In this document: positions 21,714 through 28,145 of the stretch, piece after piece
How positions within the stretch are numbered: the first letter of the stretch is position 1
Layout of the letters: every line of letters starts with the position of its first letter
From: a virus
Length of the DNA: 28,145 nt
Reading direction: 5' to 3' (one strand)
IMG/VR virus record: IMGVR_UViG_3300017968_000030
Location: 1-28,145 of that record
The notes under the pieces: model-generated
What the model was told of the DNA's origin: nothing
What the model saw: only the letters and a program-made list of their open reading frames with translations
Databases searched by the model: none
Position numbers and translations under genes: made by a program

Positions 21714-22259
21714 ATGAGATATGGCGGTTACAGCGGTGGTCGTGGTGAAAGAGGGCGCGGTGCGCCTGCTAGTCGGGGGCCAAGCCGAGCCGAACAGCGG
21801 AGCCGTGACGCAGCGTCTGTACGAGATCGTGGCGGTGAGGGCGAACAGCAAATGGTGCCATCGCTGTCTTTGGCAATAGCCAGAGCGATTGGTGCAAATA
21901 TCGGCGAAAGAGTGCGTGAGGGCATTGCCAGCCGGATTGAGGCCGGTGGCACGCCTGTTCGCGAAGGCGGCATCATCATCGGCGTTGAAACAGACGGCAC
22001 ATATTTCGGTCGCCCTAGAGCGGCTGATGTCAGAACCACAGGTGACGGCGAAGGCCGTGCTGCTGCACCGTCCGCGCAGATGGGCGCGGCGGCTCCGCAG
22101 CCCGAACAGCCAGCCGCCAAGACAGTGCGCCGCTCAAAGCTGGTGCAACAGATCGAAGAGGAAAACCGCCGCCGCCGTTTGGCTGGTATGCGCAGGCTTG
22201 GATCGCGCACATTGCTGAGTGGCGACCGGCTTACGGCTGACACATTGGGGGCCGCGTAA
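21714..22259 (+). CDS. Arg/Gly-rich protein, probable minor head protein
   Basis: 181 aa. The N-terminus is rich in Arg and Gly (RYGGYSGGRGERGRGAPASR). A middle part (LSLAIARAIGANIGERVREGI) is helical, then VREGGIIIGVETDGTYFG. After a Pro/Ala/Gln linker (APSAQMGAAAPQPEQPAAK) comes a basic end (EENRRRRLAGMRRLGSRTLL) and DTLGAA. The basic end resembles that of the preceding 71-aa protein. No named family is recognised. A DNA-binding or connector role in the head is suggested by position and composition. Confidence 0.5.
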   Translation: MRYGGYSGGRGERGRGAPASRGPSRAEQRSRDAASVRDRGGEGEQQMVPSLSLAIARAIGANIGERVREGIASRIEAGGTPVREGGIIIGVETDGTYFGRPRAADVRTTGDGEGRAAAPSAQMGAAAPQPEQPAAKTVRRSKLVQQIEEENRRRRLAGMRRLGSRTLLSGDRLTADTLGAA

Positions 22260-22393
22260 TGCCACTGATGAAGGGCTACGGCAAAAAAACCGTCAAGCGC
22301 AACATTGAGATGCTGATGCGCGAAGGTCGTCCGCAAAAGCAAGCTGTTGCTATCGCAATGTCAAAGGCTGGGAAAAAGAAAAATGGAAAATAA
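22259..22393 (+). CDS. DUF6496-like 44-aa basic protein
   Basis: The ATG overlaps the preceding stop (TAATG), giving 44 aa. The sequence LMKGYGKKTVKRNIEMLMRE followed by GRPQKQAVAIAMSKAGKK follows the DUF6496 pattern (KGYS..T...NI..L...G.PQKQAVAIAL..A). Proteins of this kind occur next to portal or head genes in many phages. The function is unknown; a helix-turn-helix-like or helical-hairpin fold is plausible. It overlaps the next gene by 11 bases. Confidence 0.7.
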   Translation: MPLMKGYGKKTVKRNIEMLMREGRPQKQAVAIAMSKAGKKKNGK

Positions 22394-22547
22394 GAAAAAA
22401 GAGGTTTGGGATAAAAAGCGGCCAAAGGATCTGGGCAAGCCGAAGGGTTTGTCGCCAGCACAAAAGCGGTCAGCTATGCGTGCCGCTGCCAAGGCTGGCC
22501 GTCCATATCCAAACCTGATTGACAACATGAGGGCTGCTCGTGGCTAG
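22383..22547 (+). CDS. Small basic phage protein, GRPYPNLIDNMRAA motif
   Basis: 54 aa from the ATG at 22383, within the last codons of the previous gene; an upstream start is possible but less likely. The residues SPAQKRSAMRAAAKAGRPYPNLIDNMRAARG form a motif that I recognise from small proteins beside portal genes. It is very basic at the N-terminus (ENKKKEVWDKKRPKDLGKPK). Role unknown. It overlaps the next gene start by eight bases. Confidence 0.6.
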   Translation: MENKKKEVWDKKRPKDLGKPKGLSPAQKRSAMRAAAKAGRPYPNLIDNMRAARG

Positions 22548-22836
22548 TCCAGCTTGGCAACGCAAAGAGGGCAAGAACCCAAAGGGTGGCTTGAACGAGG
22601 CCGGGCGGCGTTCTGCCAAGGCCGAAGGCATGAACCTAAAACGCCCTGTAAAAAGCGGGGATAACCCCCGCCGGGCGAGTTTCTTGGCGCGTATGGGCAA
22701 CATGCCCGGACCTGAATACAAGGACGGCGAACCCACGCGCCTGACCTTGTCGCTGCGCGCTTGGGGCGCTAGCTCCAAGGCTGACGCGCGCAAAAAGTCA
22801 AAGGGGATTAGCAAGAGAAACGAGGCGAAGGCATGA
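22540..22836 (+). CDS. DUF6321-like basic protein
   Basis: 98 aa with a GTG start in the overlap with the previous gene. SPAWQRKEGKNPKGGLNEAG, then RRASFLARMGNMPGPEYKDG and PTRLTLSLRAWG match the DUF6321 pattern of phage proteins encoded by the portal. It is strongly basic, with an ending KKSKGISKRNEAKA. It may bind DNA or RNA in the head. The stop overlaps the portal ATG as ATGA. Confidence 0.7.
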   Translation: MASPAWQRKEGKNPKGGLNEAGRRSAKAEGMNLKRPVKSGDNPRRASFLARMGNMPGPEYKDGEPTRLTLSLRAWGASSKADARKKSKGISKRNEAKA

Positions 22837-24386
22837 GGTACAGTGTTGAGCAGATCCTGAAGCGGCACGATGCCGCGCAGCGGCGCAAGGACAATTGGCG
22901 GCAGATCTATGAAGATTGCTATGAGTTTGGCCTGCCGCAGCGCAATCTGTATGATGGCTATTACGAGGGTGGCGGTTCACCCGGCCAGAACAAGATGGTG
23001 CGCGTGTTCGACAGCACCGCCATCAATGCGGTGCAGCGCTTTGCCAATCGCATCCAGTCTGGCCTGTTTCCACCGTATGCGCCTTGGTGCCGGTTGGAGC
23101 CGGGGCCGGAGATCCCGGAAGATCGCCGCCTAGAGGCGCAAGCCGCGCTGGATCTGTACTCAAACACGATGTTTTCAGTGTTGCGCCAGTCCAATTTTGA
23201 TCTGGCTATGGGCGAGTTCCTGCTTGATCTGGCGGTCGGTACGGCTGTCATGCTTGTGCAGCCCGGTGATGAATTGACGCCAATCCGCTTTACAGCGGTG
23301 CCGCAGTATCTGGTCAGCATCGAAGAGGGTGCGCACGGCAAGGTCGATAATGTGTATCGCCGGATGCGGCTGAAGGGTGAGGCCATCACCCAGCATTGGA
23401 TGGATGCCGAGATCCCCGATCGCTTGCAGCGCATGATTGATGAAAAGCCGACTGAAGAGATCGACCTGATCGAAGCTACGCTGTACGACCCAGAGCGCGG
23501 CGAATACTGCTATCATGTGATCTGGGCCGAGGGCAAAGCAGAATTGCTGCATCGCTACATGAAATCCAGCCCTTGGATCGTGGCGCGTTACATGAAAGTT
23601 GCCGGTGAGGTGTATGGCCGGGGGCCGCTGGTCACAGCGATCCCTGACGTTAAAACGCTGAACAAGACGCTGGAGTTGCTGCTGAAGAATGCCAGCTTGT
23701 CGATTGCCGGTGTTTACACAGCGGCAGATGACGGCGTTCTGAACCCGCAGACGATCCGCATTGCGCCGGGTGCCATTATCCCGGTCGCACGCAATGGCGG
23801 CCCGAATGGTGAAAGTCTGCGTCAGATGCCACGTTCCGGCGACTTTAACGTGAGCCAGATTGTGATCAATGATCTGCGCATGAACATCAAAAAGATCCTG
23901 CTGGACGACACGCTGCCGCCTGACAATATGTCGGCCCGGTCTGCCACCGAGATTGCCGAGCGCATGAAGGAACTGGCCCAGAACCTTGGGTCTGCTTTTG
24001 GTCGCCTGATCACCGAAACTATGGTGCCGCTGGTTGCACGCATCCTGTATGTGATGGATGAGCAGGGTCTGATTGAGATGCCATTGCGCGTCAATGGCCT
24101 TGAGGTCAAGGTCACGCCGGTCAGCCCGATTGCCCAGGCGCAAAATATGGGCGACATCGAGAAGATCATGCAGTGGGTGCAGATGTCTGCGGCGCTTGGC
24201 CCAGAGGGCCAGATGGCCGTCAAGACCGGCAGCATCTCCGATTATGTGGCTGACAAGATGGGCATTCCGGCAGATCTGCGCACTACGCCACAAGAACGTC
24301 AGCAGATGATGGAACAAGCAATGCAGGCGGCACAGATGCAGGCACAAGCCGAGCAGGGGCCGCCGCCAGAAGGTGAGATGGTATGA
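22833..24386 (+). CDS. Portal (head-tail connector) protein, T7 gp8 type
   Basis: 517 aa, similar to T7 gp8 (536). The protein forms the 12-subunit ring through which DNA enters and leaves. Matching parts: YDSTAI-like segment VRVFDSTAINAVQRFANRIQSGLFPPYAPWCRLEPG (about 58-93), VGTAVMLVQPGDEL, GEVYGRGPLVTAIPDVKTLNKTLELLLKNA (about 254-283), LDDTLPPDNMSARSATEIAERMKEL and a C-terminal MMEQAMQAAQMQAQAEQG helix. It is coupled to the genes on both sides. Confidence 0.92.
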   Translation: MRYSVEQILKRHDAAQRRKDNWRQIYEDCYEFGLPQRNLYDGYYEGGGSPGQNKMVRVFDSTAINAVQRFANRIQSGLFPPYAPWCRLEPGPEIPEDRRLEAQAALDLYSNTMFSVLRQSNFDLAMGEFLLDLAVGTAVMLVQPGDELTPIRFTAVPQYLVSIEEGAHGKVDNVYRRMRLKGEAITQHWMDAEIPDRLQRMIDEKPTEEIDLIEATLYDPERGEYCYHVIWAEGKAELLHRYMKSSPWIVARYMKVAGEVYGRGPLVTAIPDVKTLNKTLELLLKNASLSIAGVYTAADDGVLNPQTIRIAPGAIIPVARNGGPNGESLRQMPRSGDFNVSQIVINDLRMNIKKILLDDTLPPDNMSARSATEIAERMKELAQNLGSAFGRLITETMVPLVARILYVMDEQGLIEMPLRVNGLEVKVTPVSPIAQAQNMGDIEKIMQWVQMSAALGPEGQMAVKTGSISDYVADKMGIPADLRTTPQERQQMMEQAMQAAQMQAQAEQGPPPEGEMV

Positions 24387-24652
24387 TTGTAGAGGGATGG
24401 GAAGGTCTGCAAGCGGTAGACCCGAAGATTGCAGAAAAGCAGCAAGTCGACAAGGATGACATTGATCGGCTTTATCTGCGCGTGTTCGCCAGTGACGATG
24501 GGGCAAAGCTGCTCACCCATCTGCGGTCACTGACGATAGAGCAGCCGACTTGGTATCCCGGTGAGGATGCAAGCCACGGTTTTGCTCGTGAGGGCCAGAA
24601 CAGTCTGGTCAGAGAAATCGAGCGGCGTATCAAAAGAGCGAGAAACCTATGA
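24383..24652 (+). CDS. Bbp19-like phage protein
   Basis: 89 aa starting in an ATGA overlap with the portal. DIDRLYLRVFASDDGAKLLTHLRSLTIEQPTWYPGEDASHGFAREGQNSLVREIERRIKRA has all marks of the Bbp19-type domain (named from a Bordetella phage): a conserved helix, a proline-containing middle and the REGQNSLVREIERRI ending. It is regularly encoded between portal and scaffold genes in T7-like phages. Precise role unknown; likely head assembly. It overlaps the next gene by four bases. Confidence 0.82.
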   Translation: MIVEGWEGLQAVDPKIAEKQQVDKDDIDRLYLRVFASDDGAKLLTHLRSLTIEQPTWYPGEDASHGFAREGQNSLVREIERRIKRARNL

Positions 24653-25422
24653 GTGAAACTGAGGGGTTGTTGGCCGAAGCCCAGATTGAGGGTGACGATA
24701 ACCAGCAGCAAGCAGATGAAACAATCTCACACATGCAACCAGACGCAGAGGCAGTTAATGCTGAGGCTCTGGCAACAGAAGAGGACGGCGATGCCAGACC
24801 AGAATGGTTGCCCGAAAAATTTAACACTGCGGAAGATCTGGCAAATGCTTATTCGGAATTGCAGAAAAAGTTTTCGCAGGGCAAGCACAAGGCTCCAGAT
24901 GAGTATGATCAGTCTGTCTTTACACAAGCTGGCATTCCAGAGGACGATGAACTCTATTCAACCTATCGTGATTGGGCGAAAGATAACGGCATCAGCCAAG
25001 ATGCTTTTGACCAATTGGCTGGTAAGTTTATTGAATTGGCTGGTTCTGAGGCTGAACAAGCTGAGATCAGCTATCAGGAAGAGTACAAGAAACTAGGTGC
25101 CAATGCCGATGCGACTATCAAGTCGATGACGCAGTGGGCGCAAAGTCTTGTCAATAAAGGTGTTTGGGGTCAGGACGACTTTGAAGAGTTCAAGATTATG
25201 GGCGGCACTGCCCAAGGCATCAAGGCTCTACAAAAGATCCGATCTTACTACGGCGACAGGCCGATACCAATTGACGTTGGCCCGGTTGACGGTGCGCCAT
25301 CCAAGGATGAGTTGCAGTCAATGATTAGCAAGCCGGAATACCAAAGTGATCCGGCATATCGCGCCAAGGTTGAGCGAATGTTTGAACAGGTGTATGGCAC
25401 CGAACAATACAGCGCCGTATAA
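24649..25422 (+). CDS. Capsid scaffolding protein
   Basis: 257 aa, shorter than T7 gp9 (307). The N-terminus is acidic and probably disordered (EIGDD/QQQADET-type stretch), followed by RPEWLPEKFNTAEDLANAYSELQKKF, the usual start of the conserved part of scaffold proteins in T7-like phages. Then come KAPDEYDQ, DDELYSTYRDWAKDNGISQDAFDQL, the helical body and a C-terminal KPEYQSDPAYRAKVERMFEQVYG, which probably contacts the capsid protein. It guides prohead assembly and then leaves. The gene ends right before a strong terminator. Confidence 0.85.
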   Translation: MSETEGLLAEAQIEGDDNQQQADETISHMQPDAEAVNAEALATEEDGDARPEWLPEKFNTAEDLANAYSELQKKFSQGKHKAPDEYDQSVFTQAGIPEDDELYSTYRDWAKDNGISQDAFDQLAGKFIELAGSEAEQAEISYQEEYKKLGANADATIKSMTQWAQSLVNKGVWGQDDFEEFKIMGGTAQGIKALQKIRSYYGDRPIPIDVGPVDGAPSKDELQSMISKPEYQSDPAYRAKVERMFEQVYGTEQYSAV

Positions 25423-25426
25423 ACCT

Positions 25427-25460
25427 AAAGCGGGGGTCATTTACAGCCCCCGCTTTTTTT
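25427..25460 (+). terminator. Strong Rho-independent terminator after the scaffold gene
   Basis: AAAGCGGGGG (25427-25436) pairs with CCCCCGCTTT (25447-25456) in a perfect 10-bp stem with a 10-base loop, followed by four more T. It ends the packaging/portal transcript and sets the capsid gene apart, so capsid must have its own promoter or depend on readthrough. Confidence 0.88.
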
Positions 25461-25599
25461 CATATAATCCCCTTGACAGACAATCGTTTTTCGACCTGTT
25501 CGACCCGCTTGGGGGCGAAGCGTAATCGCCCAAGCCGCAGCCCGGAAGGATACCTGTTTGGCGTCAATCGTGTTTTAACTTTTACAAAGGAACAGGAAA
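25461..25599 (+). promoter_or_regulatory. Capsid gene leader: promoter region and structured 5' sequence
   Basis: Downstream of the terminator lie TATAAT (25463-25468) and TTGACA (25473-25478); neither has a good partner box at the usual spacing. TTCGACC is repeated at 25490-25496 and 25499-25505. A hairpin follows: GCTTG (25507-25511) and GGCG (25514-25517) pair with CGCC (25527-25530) and CAAGC (25531-25535), with a two-base bulge. The sequence then runs to AAAGGAACAGGAAAATGG, with AAAGGA as ribosome site. The hairpin could stabilise the abundant capsid mRNA; this is inferred. Confidence 0.5.
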
Positions 25600-26433
25600 A
25601 TGGCAGTAGGCATTTCCAATGCTTTTGTACAGTTGTTCGATGCCGAGGTAAAGCAGGCATACCAAGCTGCTCGTCAGCTTGCCGGTGTAACTCGCGAGCG
25701 TACAAATGTCGAAGGCAATCAGGTCAAGTTCCCGAAGATCGGGAAGGGAACCGCAACAGTCCGCGTACCGCAGACTGACGTAACTCCGCTGAACGTGACG
25801 TACTCACAAGTCACAGCCACAATGAGCGACTACATTGCTGCGGAATATAGCGATATCTTCAACCAGCAGAAAGTCAACTTTGACGAGCGCCGTGAGCTTG
25901 TCCAAGTTGTCGGTAATGCCATTGGTCGCCGGATGGACCAGCTTGTTATTGACGCGCTCAATGCAGCTTCTTCACCGTCAACCGTTGCAACAAGTGTTGG
26001 TGGCGCAGGTACAAACATGAACCTTGCCAAGCTGCTTGCAGCCAAGAAGGCTCTGGATACCAAGAACGTGCCATCTGAAGGCCGCTGCATGATCATTCAT
26101 GCCAATGGCCTGTCAGCATTGCTTGATGAGACTGAACTGACCAGCAGCGATTTCGCTACTGTTAAGGCTCTCTCAACTGGTGAGATTGACACTTTCCTTG
26201 GCTTCAAGTTCATCACCCTTGGCGATCGTGACGAAGGTGGTCTGCCGCTCCCATCAACCCGCACTTGCTTTGCGTTCCACCGCGATGCAATCGGTCTGGG
26301 CATCGGCATGAACCAGAAGTCTGAAATCAACTACGTTCCTGAAAAGACATCGTTCCTCGTGTCCTCAATGTTCTCCGCTGGCGCGGTTGCCATTGACGAT
26401 GATGGCATTGTCAAGATTTCAGCGACTGAATAG
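25600..26433 (+). CDS. Major capsid protein
   Basis: 277 aa, shorter than T7 gp10A. The sequence has the features of the HK97-fold capsid proteins of marine T7-like phages: SNAFVQLFDAEVKQAYQ at the N-terminus, DYIAAEYSDIFNQQKVNFDERRELVQVVGNAIGRRMDQLVIDAL in the middle, and KTSFLVSSMFSAGAVAIDDDGIVKI at the end. The protein lies between scaffold and a decoration-like protein and has its own leader region, as expected for the most abundant virion protein. A GGAAGGAG site for the next gene begins right after its stop. Confidence 0.88.
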   Translation: MAVGISNAFVQLFDAEVKQAYQAARQLAGVTRERTNVEGNQVKFPKIGKGTATVRVPQTDVTPLNVTYSQVTATMSDYIAAEYSDIFNQQKVNFDERRELVQVVGNAIGRRMDQLVIDALNAASSPSTVATSVGGAGTNMNLAKLLAAKKALDTKNVPSEGRCMIIHANGLSALLDETELTSSDFATVKALSTGEIDTFLGFKFITLGDRDEGGLPLPSTRTCFAFHRDAIGLGIGMNQKSEINYVPEKTSFLVSSMFSAGAVAIDDDGIVKISATE

Positions 26434-26448
26434 GAAGGAGTGTAAACA

Positions 26449-26721
26449 ATGGCTTTCTCTTCAGCAGGATGGAACGTGATTGGCGCAGCCAAGTCTGGCA
26501 ATGCTCCAAGCATGTACACTTACACATCAGCAGACGCAATCGCGACTGTGAACACATCTGGTTATTTCAATGACCTGTCAGACACAGTGGCAGTCGGCGA
26601 TGTGATCTTTGTTCACGACAGCGCGACACCAACAATGTCAATCGTTGTTGTTCTGTCAAACGCCTCTGGTGTTGTCGATGTGTCAGACGGCACGACAGTG
26701 TCTGTCGCTGACGCCGACTAA
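26449..26721 (+). CDS. Small beta-rich head decoration-like protein
   Basis: 90 aa; a very good ribosome site (GGAAGGAG) upstream suggests high expression. FSSAGWNVIGAAKSGNAPSMYTYTSADAIATVNTSGYFND, then VGDVIFVHDSATPTMSIVVVLSN and VVDVSDGTTVSVAD; this pattern recurs in small structural proteins right after the capsid gene of alphaproteobacterial phages. All-beta, no charged helices. Likely a decoration or head-stabilising protein. A terminator directly follows, so it and capsid form a highly expressed unit. Confidence 0.72.
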   Translation: MAFSSAGWNVIGAAKSGNAPSMYTYTSADAIATVNTSGYFNDLSDTVAVGDVIFVHDSATPTMSIVVVLSNASGVVDVSDGTTVSVADAD

Positions 26722-26728
26722 TCATAGC

Positions 26729-26760
26729 GGGGCCGGGCAACCGGCCCCCTTTCCCTTTTT
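26729..26760 (+). terminator. Hairpin terminator after the capsid/decoration pair
   Basis: GGGGCCGG (26729-26736) and CCGGCCCC (26741-26748) form a perfect 8-bp stem closed by a GCAA tetraloop (GNRA type), followed by CTTTCCCTTTTTT. It probably lets only part of the transcripts continue into the tail tube genes, so capsid is made in excess. Confidence 0.82.
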
Positions 26761-26772
26761 TGGAGTTACGCG

Positions 26773-27387
26773 ATGGCGGCTGGTGATACCAAACTATCAA
26801 TTTGTTCTGATGCTCTCATCATGCTTGGCGCGGCTCCGCTCTCATCATTTGCCACCGGCACCGATGAGGCACAGGTCGCTGACCGCCTTTATGACGATGT
26901 GCGCGACACACTGCTTATGCAGTACCCCTACAGTTGGACGTTGAAAAAGGTGAAGCTGGCCCAGCTTGCTGACACGCCTATCAACGAGTGGAAATACAAA
27001 TACCAGATCCCCGGTGATGTGCTTGGCAACCCAAAGGCTGTTTTCAGTTCTGGCAGTGTTGGCGCAAATACTGTGCGTGACTTTGAGATCTATGCAGGCG
27101 GCTTGTACACAAATCTTGAAGAGGTTTGGATTGATTACCAGTACCGCCCAGAACCAGCCATCTTCCCGCCATATTTTGTGCGCCTGTTAAAGATGGCGCT
27201 GGCCGCTGAGTTTGCCGAGCCAATTACCGACCAGATTACCAAGGCCGATTATTACCACGGCAAGGCATACGGTTCGCCATCAGAAAACATGCGCGGCGGT
27301 TTGGTGCGCGTTGCCATCAACATTGATGCCGCTGGCCAGCCAACCCAGAACATCCAAGAGTTCCCCATTGCTGACATAAGGTACTAG
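26773..27387 (+). CDS. Tail tubular protein A, T7 gp11 type
   Basis: 204 aa, close to T7 gp11 (196). DTKLSICSDALIMLGAAPLSSFATGTDEAQVADRLYDDVRDTLLMQYPYSWTLKK is the typical N-terminus. The middle has EWKYKYQIPGDVLG and VWIDYQYRPEPAIFPPYFVRLLKMALAAEFAEPIT, and the C-terminus resembles IADIRY. It forms the ring between portal and tail tube B. GGAG lies eight bases before the ATG. Tail tube B follows directly. Confidence 0.9.
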   Translation: MAAGDTKLSICSDALIMLGAAPLSSFATGTDEAQVADRLYDDVRDTLLMQYPYSWTLKKVKLAQLADTPINEWKYKYQIPGDVLGNPKAVFSSGSVGANTVRDFEIYAGGLYTNLEEVWIDYQYRPEPAIFPPYFVRLLKMALAAEFAEPITDQITKADYYHGKAYGSPSENMRGGLVRVAINIDAAGQPTQNIQEFPIADIRY

Positions 27388-27388
27388 C

Positions 27389-28145
27389 ATGAGCCGCATC
27401 ATTCAGATCCAGAATGACTTTACCAGCGGCGAACTAGATCCGAAGCTGCGTGCGCGTACTGACATTGCGCAGTACAAGTCTGGCCTGACAACAGCACGCA
27501 ATGTCAGCATCCAGCCGCAGGGCGGTGCAAAGCGCCGGGATGGCACCAAATACATCGCCGCGCTGGATAGCGGTGCAGGCACTGCTGTGCGGATGGTGCC
27601 ATTTGAGTTTAGTGTGAATGACAGCTACATGCTGGTCTTTACGCCGGGCAAAATGTATGTGTTCAAGAACGGCGCACAGATTACCGACATCAATGGCAGT
27701 GGCAACGATTATCTGACGGTTGCCAGCCTGACCAGCGCAATCCTGCCTCAAATGAATTGGGTGCAGTCTGCCGACACCGTGATTGTCGTGCATGAGGATC
27801 TTGCGCCCACGAAGATTGTGCGCGGCGCGACAGATGCCGACTGGACAGCCAGCGTCATTGAGTTCGATCATGTTCCCTTGTATGCATTTGAACTAGATTT
27901 CCACAATCCGCAATTCACTATTACGCCATCAGCAATAAGCGGCAACATCACGATCACCGCGTCATCGGTAACAAGTGACACAGGCACAGCGCAAGCTGGC
28001 GGGGCCAACACAATTACATTGAAGGCGGCGTCTAGCTTTACGCTCGATGATGAGCCAAATGGCATGTTTATTGAGATTACGTCTGGCACCGGCTCTGGGC
28101 AAAAGCGGCATGTTGAGGACTATGTTGCGTCAACAAAAGTTGCGA
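27389..28145 (+). CDS. Tail tubular protein B, T7 gp12 type, 3' end missing
   Basis: The ATG at 27389 lies just after the tail tube A stop and the frame stays open to the window end (252 codons present). The N-terminus SRIIQIQNDFTSGELDPKLRARTDIAQYKSGLTTARNVSIQPQGGAKRRDGTKYIAAL is the usual start of tail tubular protein B. It goes on with VRMVPFEFSVNDSYMLVFTPGKMYVFKNG and MNWVQSADTVIVVHEDLAPTKIVRG, also typical. T7 gp12 has 794 aa, so most of the protein lies beyond the window. Confidence 0.9.
   Translation, partial: MSRIIQIQNDFTSGELDPKLRARTDIAQYKSGLTTARNVSIQPQGGAKRRDGTKYIAALDSGAGTAVRMVPFEFSVNDSYMLVFTPGKMYVFKNGAQITDINGSGNDYLTVASLTSAILPQMNWVQSADTVIVVHEDLAPTKIVRGATDADWTASVIEFDHVPLYAFELDFHNPQFTITPSAISGNITITASSVTSDTGTAQAGGANTITLKAASSFTLDDEPNGMFIEITSGTGSGQKRHVEDYVASTKVA

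Noticed and set aside
23175-24506. 443-aa open frame on the minus strand
   Set aside because: Lies fully over the portal gene; rich in His, Arg and Gln as antisense frames often are, with no domain.
25473-25501. Promoter built on the perfect TTGACA upstream of the capsid gene
   Set aside because: No acceptable -10 box is found 16-18 bases downstream; kept only as part of the leader region.
1-28145. tRNA genes
   Set aside because: No cloverleaf-like sequence was noticed in the few intergenic gaps; a tRNA scan would settle it.

Overview
The window is almost entirely tailed-phage DNA. It looks like the larger part of a podovirus genome with a T7-like virion module: portal, scaffold, capsid, tail tubes A and B, ejection protein and tail fibre. 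Base composition is moderately GC-rich by eye (no count was made). The closest resemblances I recognise (T7-type fibre base with decapeptide repeats, gene-transfer-agent-type holin, DUF6378/DUF6496/DUF6321/DUF7936-like small genes, Bbp19-like protein) are typical of marine or alphaproteobacterial podoviruses. The host is an inference; nothing in the window proves it. No chromosomal host gene, rRNA, tRNA or CRISPR array was seen.

Layout. 1-2913 (+): C-terminal part of a very large virion/ejection protein, cut by the window edge. 2947-7434: a long repeat-bearing tail fibre with a self-cleaving S74 chaperone domain, then four small fibre-associated genes. 7438-9560: lysis region (small membrane proteins, a PD-(D/E)XK nuclease, a T4-type endolysin and a holin). 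9556-9586: hairpin terminator facing the leftward genes. 12748 down to 9612 (-): leftward operon with a 116-aa unknown, a small serine recombinase, a 43-aa membrane peptide, an HNH endonuclease, a 72-aa unknown, a YqaJ-type exonuclease and a LexA-type DNA-binding domain. 12749-12845: divergent promoter/operator region. 12846-19465 (+): early and replication genes (ribbon-helix-helix regulator, two PD-(D/E)XK nucleases, a Cys-containing small protein, a putative ssDNA-binding protein, a TOPRIM primase-ATPase, a protein with an SSB-like tail, a winged-helix initiator, small genes, a terminase small subunit). 19465-28145 (+): packaging and head genes (terminase large subunit, gp13-like protein, a run of small basic proteins, portal, Bbp19-like, scaffold, capsid, decoration-like protein, tail tube A, start of tail tube B).

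The window ends inside tail tube B and begins inside a large ejection protein. If the genome is circular or circularly permuted, the missing part should mainly hold the rest of the tail tube and internal virion genes. No phage RNA polymerase or DNA polymerase gene is visible. Replication therefore probably relies on the host polymerase, recruited by the initiator plus primase-ATPase, with recombination help from the YqaJ nuclease and the ssDNA-binding protein. Genes are tightly packed, with many TAATG, TGATG and ATGA overlaps suggesting translational coupling. No gene-free stretch exceeds 300 bases; the longest is 25423-25599, upstream of the capsid gene.
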